A stretch of DNA of 64,000 bases, from NCBI GenBank assembly GCA_965601825.1, contig OZ271839.1, positions 3,472,001-3,536,000 on the forward strand. The letters run 5' to 3'. The notes under the pieces were generated by a model. The model saw only the letters and a program-made list of their open reading frames with translations. It ran no database searches and had not been told where the DNA came from. This document shows, piece by piece, positions 60,484-64,000 of this stretch (position 1 is the stretch's first letter; each line of letters begins with the position of its first letter). Position numbers and translations under genes: made by a program. Origin of the DNA: HXMU1420-13 sp965601825 (GTDB lineage Bacteria; Bacteroidota; Rhodothermia; Balneolales; Balneolaceae).

Positions 60484-63400
60484 ATGAGCATTCCAAAAAT
60501 GAAGAGCATACTTTCACTAAGTATGCTCTTTCTTTTTCTTATTCAACCAATTCAAGGTCAGGAGATTCAGTTTAAAAGAACTCACTCTATATCGCTTAAT
60601 AGTGAAGTTCAAAGATCATCCCCTGCCGTTGGAACGTTGGATATAGTCGCAGTTATGGTAGAATTCCAGCCAGATACGAATCGTTTAACATCAGGTACAG
60701 GAATCTTTGGTGTGAATGGAACCGAAGGTCTACCCTATCTAACAAGACAAGAACGAACTTTCATTGACCCTCTCCCACATAATCGACCATATTTTGAAGC
60801 TCATCTTGAGTTTGCCAGAAACTACTTCCTCAAATCTTCTGATAATCAACTAGATATTAATTATCAGGTTCTTCCACAGGTTTACCAGCTAGATAAACTT
60901 ATGGAAGAATACTCACCGATTGGAGAGACTTTCACACTCGAGAAAATTGCAGATCTGATGCGAGATGTATGGGCAGAAGTAGAAGAACAAGGTGGTTTTG
61001 ACGCAACCGGACTTGATCCGGATAACACAGCTTTTGTGATTTTCCATGCAGGAATTGGTCGAGATGTAGAACTAACAGGAACTAGTTTAGATATCACGCC
61101 ATTTGATATTCCGTCTATCACACTAGATGAAAATAATTTGGCTGATTTATTTAATGAACCAACTTTCGATGGCTTTTCAATCAATAATGGCATATTCAGA
61201 GTAAATAACTCAATGCTTATTCCTCGAACCCAGTCTCGACGTGGTGTTGATATCGGTGATAATGAAATTGTATTTCCACTTTCTATAAATGGATTACTCT
61301 GTGCATCAATTGGAAGTTATTTGGGGCTTCCTGATCTCTTTAATACAGAAAATGGACAGCCGGCAATTGGACGTTTCGGTTTAATGGATGGCGCCGGTTT
61401 TTTTGCATACAATGGTTTAATTCCACCAGAACCATCCGCTTGGGAAAAAGTCTTCTTAGGTTGGGAAATACCATTTCTAGTGAATCCTGATGATACAAAC
61501 CCAATACAATTACCGGCAGCTTCCCTCAATCAGCCAAATAGCATAGCTAAAATTGAACTTTCTTCGACTGAATATTTTCTGATTGAAAACCGCCATCGTG
61601 ATCCGGAGTTATTAGGTCCAACAGCAGCAGAAGTAATACTATCTACTTACAGAAACTTTGAGGTTAGTGAATTTGCATACTCAAATTTCAATGAAGATTT
61701 CATTTTTCAGACAGCTGGTTTTGATTCCCTTCTACTTCCCGGAACACTTGTAGACGTAAGCAATTTCGATTGGAGTTTACCGGGTGGAATCGATGTGGGT
61801 GATGATGGTGACATTGGAACTGAAGATGATCGCCATTTAAATGGAGGAATACTTATCTGGCATATCGATGAAGCAGTGCTTGCAAGACAATTGAATGTAG
61901 ACCGTGTAAATGCAGATGAAAATCGTCGCGGAGTTGACTTAGAAGAAGGTGATGGTGCTCAAGATATTGGCAGAAATGGTGGGCTTTTAGATAACACACC
62001 AACTTTCGGATACGCTTTTGATTTCTGGTGGGCAGGTAACGACTACAGAGTTATCACACAAACGAATGAAATCGATTTAAATCCGAATAATATCTTTGGT
62101 ACTGATACCTACCCAAATAATAAATCAAATTCGGGTGCCCGATCTGGATTCGAGCTCTATGATTTTTCTGAAAACCTTCCGGTTGCAAGCTTTCGAATTC
62201 GTGAGATTAATTCTTTGGATTTTGGATTTGAAGAGCTATATCAAGTTGAGTTTGATGCAAATGACTTTTTTAGCTCCATAACTCAAGACTTTTATCCACT
62301 TTCAATAAGCGTATTAGATCAAAATGGATCCAGTAATTTAATTATTCCAGCTAATACTGATATATACATTGTAAATTCCCAAAACACTGTATCAAACTCT
62401 GGCATTACCTTTTCAGATACTTTTCTTTATCAACAGCCTTTAATTCTTGATCAGATATATGTTGCAACAGATCCTAGTTTATTTGATGAAATTATTGTGC
62501 AATCAGTTGATACAACAGGATTCAGAAACTGGCAGACTAACCAATTACCAATCAATTTCGGTTTTTTAAGTTCTCAAGACGGACAAATAATAGATTTGGA
62601 CTTTACAGATACAGCTTTGAATTCAGATACTGGTGCGATAATTGATAATTTATCAGGTTATGCATTCCGATCAGAAATCATTAACAACAAGTATGTTGGC
62701 ATTACTGGTAATACTGTTGAGTTTGTCGATGAAAATATTCCAAATTATTTAGCTAGTTATCAGGATCGATTGTTTGCTGGTACTATTCAGGCTGATACCA
62801 GAAATTTCTACTATTTATTCGAAGATGGTCGATTTTCTTTAGTTGATCCTTCTCAGAATGATCCAATACAAATCATTTTTGAAGAAGAAAAAGCAGAATG
62901 GCCGGCAATTATTGATCAAGGGCATATTTACAGGGTAAATCGCTCTGAAAACTCAATAGAGGGTTATAATTTTAAAGGTGCTTTATTACCAAATACACCT
63001 ATTCTGGCACCTGATGAATTCCAATTTATTGGTACACCAATCATCTCAGATATTACCGGAGATAATCGACAGGATATTATAGTTGTTGGTCAGGATGAAT
63101 ATTCAGTAAATCTCTATGCATACGAAACTGACGGATCCCCAATAGATGGTTTTCCACTGTATGTTGGAGCAGCACTCGGTAAAACTATCCAACCTATTCA
63201 CCCTGTAATGTTTGAAGATGTATTATATGCCATTAGTCATTCAGGTGATTTAAGAGCCTGGAGATTTCTAAATCATACTTCCACTCAGTGGCCTGGTAGG
63301 TATGGAGAAAATCCATTTAATAAAGTTTCTGCTTACATCGAAATTGATGAGACTTCGAATAATGATTTTTCTGTTTTGAATAAAACAGAAACATATAACT

Positions 63401-63651
63401 GGCCAAATCCTGCTAAAGATGAAACAAACATCCGTTTTGAATTAGAAGCTGCGGGATCAGTTTCAATTACCATTATTGATTTATCGGGAAGAGTAATTTA
63501 TGAAAATGAGTTGGAATCAATAGGTGGAAGTCCGGAGGAGATTACTTTGAATACCAGTGAATGGGGATCAGGTGCCTATTTCGCGCGAGTTGAAGCAGAA
63601 GTTAATGGTAGAACGTCTTCCAAAATGATCAAGATTGCGGTGGCTCATTGA
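60484..63651 (+). CDS. M6-peptidase-like protein with destroyed zinc motif and T9SS type A sorting domain
   Basis: A 1055-residue secreted protein. Residues about 50-400 follow the M6 (immune inhibitor A) layout: GTLDIVAVMVEFQPDTNR, then the region where active members have HEYGHDLGLPDLY. Here it reads CASIGSYLGLPDLF, so His, Glu and His are A274, S275 and S278; the downstream GLPDLF and RFGLMDGAGFF remain. The enzyme should be inactive as a metalloprotease. Later parts contain FG-GAP-like pieces (ISDITGDNRQDIIVVGQDEY). The C-terminus (about 970-1055) is a T9SS type A domain (NWPNPAKDETNIRF, GAYFARVEAE) targeting it to PorV/PorU. Confidence 0.82.
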   Translation: MSIPKMKSILSLSMLFLFLIQPIQGQEIQFKRTHSISLNSEVQRSSPAVGTLDIVAVMVEFQPDTNRLTSGTGIFGVNGTEGLPYLTRQERTFIDPLPHNRPYFEAHLEFARNYFLKSSDNQLDINYQVLPQVYQLDKLMEEYSPIGETFTLEKIADLMRDVWAEVEEQGGFDATGLDPDNTAFVIFHAGIGRDVELTGTSLDITPFDIPSITLDENNLADLFNEPTFDGFSINNGIFRVNNSMLIPRTQSRRGVDIGDNEIVFPLSINGLLCASIGSYLGLPDLFNTENGQPAIGRFGLMDGAGFFAYNGLIPPEPSAWEKVFLGWEIPFLVNPDDTNPIQLPAASLNQPNSIAKIELSSTEYFLIENRHRDPELLGPTAAEVILSTYRNFEVSEFAYSNFNEDFIFQTAGFDSLLLPGTLVDVSNFDWSLPGGIDVGDDGDIGTEDDRHLNGGILIWHIDEAVLARQLNVDRVNADENRRGVDLEEGDGAQDIGRNGGLLDNTPTFGYAFDFWWAGNDYRVITQTNEIDLNPNNIFGTDTYPNNKSNSGARSGFELYDFSENLPVASFRIREINSLDFGFEELYQVEFDANDFFSSITQDFYPLSISVLDQNGSSNLIIPANTDIYIVNSQNTVSNSGITFSDTFLYQQPLILDQIYVATDPSLFDEIIVQSVDTTGFRNWQTNQLPINFGFLSSQDGQIIDLDFTDTALNSDTGAIIDNLSGYAFRSEIINNKYVGITGNTVEFVDENIPNYLASYQDRLFAGTIQADTRNFYYLFEDGRFSLVDPSQNDPIQIIFEEEKAEWPAIIDQGHIYRVNRSENSIEGYNFKGALLPNTPILAPDEFQFIGTPIISDITGDNRQDIIVVGQDEYSVNLYAYETDGSPIDGFPLYVGAALGKTIQPIHPVMFEDVLYAISHSGDLRAWRFLNHTSTQWPGRYGENPFNKVSAYIEIDETSNNDFSVLNKTETYNWPNPAKDETNIRFELEAAGSVSITIIDLSGRVIYENELESIGGSPEEITLNTSEWGSGAYFARVEAEVNGRTSSKMIKIAVAH

Positions 63652-64000
63652 TTAGAACTAAAACTACATATCTCTTTTTCTTTTTCGCTTTTTTTGTGAT
63701 TGGAAGATTGAATGCTCAGACAAATCCTCAGTTCTATGATTACAGCTACAATCACCTGGAATGGTATACCATAGAAAGCGAACACTTTATGGTTCATTTT
63801 CAGGAAGGAAATTCTCGGTCCGCTCAAGTTGTATCCAGAATTGCTGAAGAAATCTATGAACCAATAACCGAGTTATATCAACATGAACCCGACGATAAGG
63901 TTAGTATTGTACTGAAAGACCGTGAGGATTATTCTAACGGTGCTGCATACTTCTTTGATAATAAAATCGATATTTGGGTTCCTGCTCTTGATACCCCTCT
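63648..64000 (+). CDS. TolB-like/peptidase-MA-like exported protein (3' end beyond window)
   Basis: The frame opens at TTG 63648, overlapping the previous stop by four bases (TTGA), and runs to the window edge. The signal peptide (YLFFFFAFFVIGRLNA) is followed by PQFYDYSYNHLEWYTIESEH, EIYEPITELYQHEPDDKVSI and NGAAYFFDNKIDIWVPALDT. These blocks recall large proteins annotated as biopolymer transporter Tol in Balneolaceae, which have an N-terminal gluzincin-like domain (HExxH expected soon after the cut) and WD40/TolB repeats. No ATG is available at the start. Confidence 0.7.
   Translation, partial: MIRTKTTYLFFFFAFFVIGRLNAQTNPQFYDYSYNHLEWYTIESEHFMVHFQEGNSRSAQVVSRIAEEIYEPITELYQHEPDDKVSIVLKDREDYSNGAAYFFDNKIDIWVPALDTP

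Noticed and set aside
1..64000. CRISPR array, prophage, tRNA or rRNA
   Set aside because: No regularly spaced repeats, phage structural genes, cloverleaf sequences or rRNA segments were recognised on either strand.

Overview
The window looks like chromosome of a marine, low-GC member of the Bacteroidota/Balneolota/Rhodothermota assemblage. The clues are type IX secretion (T9SS) proteins (PorU-like C25 sortase, PorV, T9SS type A C-terminal domains, DUF4835), -7 elements of the TAnnTTTG type, weak ribosome-binding sites, and the general family repertoire (SCO, haem_bd, four-helix-bundle IVS protein). I cannot name the species. No tRNA, rRNA, CRISPR array, prophage or insertion sequence was seen, and no gap between genes exceeds 300 bases. 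|| 1-26.5 kb (all minus strand) is an exopolysaccharide/capsule locus of the Wzx/Wzy type. Reading with transcription from right to left: an anion (probably sulfate) permease, CysQ, CysD and fused CysNC; then RfbA, the Wza-like export channel, a Wzz-like chain-length protein, WbpA- and WbpE-like UDP-diacetamido-uronic acid enzymes, an epimerase, a flippase, a sulfotransferase, a GT-B transferase, a polytopic membrane protein, a GT4 transferase, an alpha/alpha-barrel-like protein, a DUF354 protein, a WecB-type epimerase, a sugar-phosphate transferase, a UDP-glucose dehydrogenase and a WbpB-like oxidoreductase cut by the window edge. The PAPS supply genes (CysD, CysNC), the PAP-removal gene (CysQ) and a sulfotransferase in one locus point to a sulfated acidic polysaccharide. 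|| 26.6-32.6 kb holds an outer-membrane pair (a PorV/PorQ-like protein and an HHH-plus-barrel protein), a divergent DUF4835 gene, a membrane chemoreceptor with a His-rich sensor, and a SCO-type protein. || 32.7-40 kb is fatty-acid/acyl-CoA oxidation: etfB, etfA, FixC-like ETF:quinone oxidoreductase, FixX-like ferredoxin, and two acyl-CoA dehydrogenases. The run is interrupted by a palindromic repeat, an IVS-type four-helix-bundle gene with imperfect inverted flanks, and a VapBC module. A thiolase gene follows at 54 kb. The etfB, first acyl-CoA dehydrogenase and thiolase genes share a motif of the form AAGCGSTTYYA 27-30 bases before their start codons, which suggests a common regulator. || 40-53.9 kb is mostly core genes: a haem-binding protein and diheme peroxidase, an alpha/beta hydrolase, lipoproteins, a HEAT-like/cyclophilin protein, LexA, ribosomal proteins L21 and L27, a FAH-family enzyme, an M23 peptidase, RidA, two TPR lipoproteins and a cystathionine gamma-synthase/lyase. 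|| 55.4-64 kb is a T9SS surface locus: PorU, PorV, a large T9SS-sorted M6-peptidase-like protein whose zinc motif is destroyed, and the start of a TolB-like/peptidase-MA-like protein.
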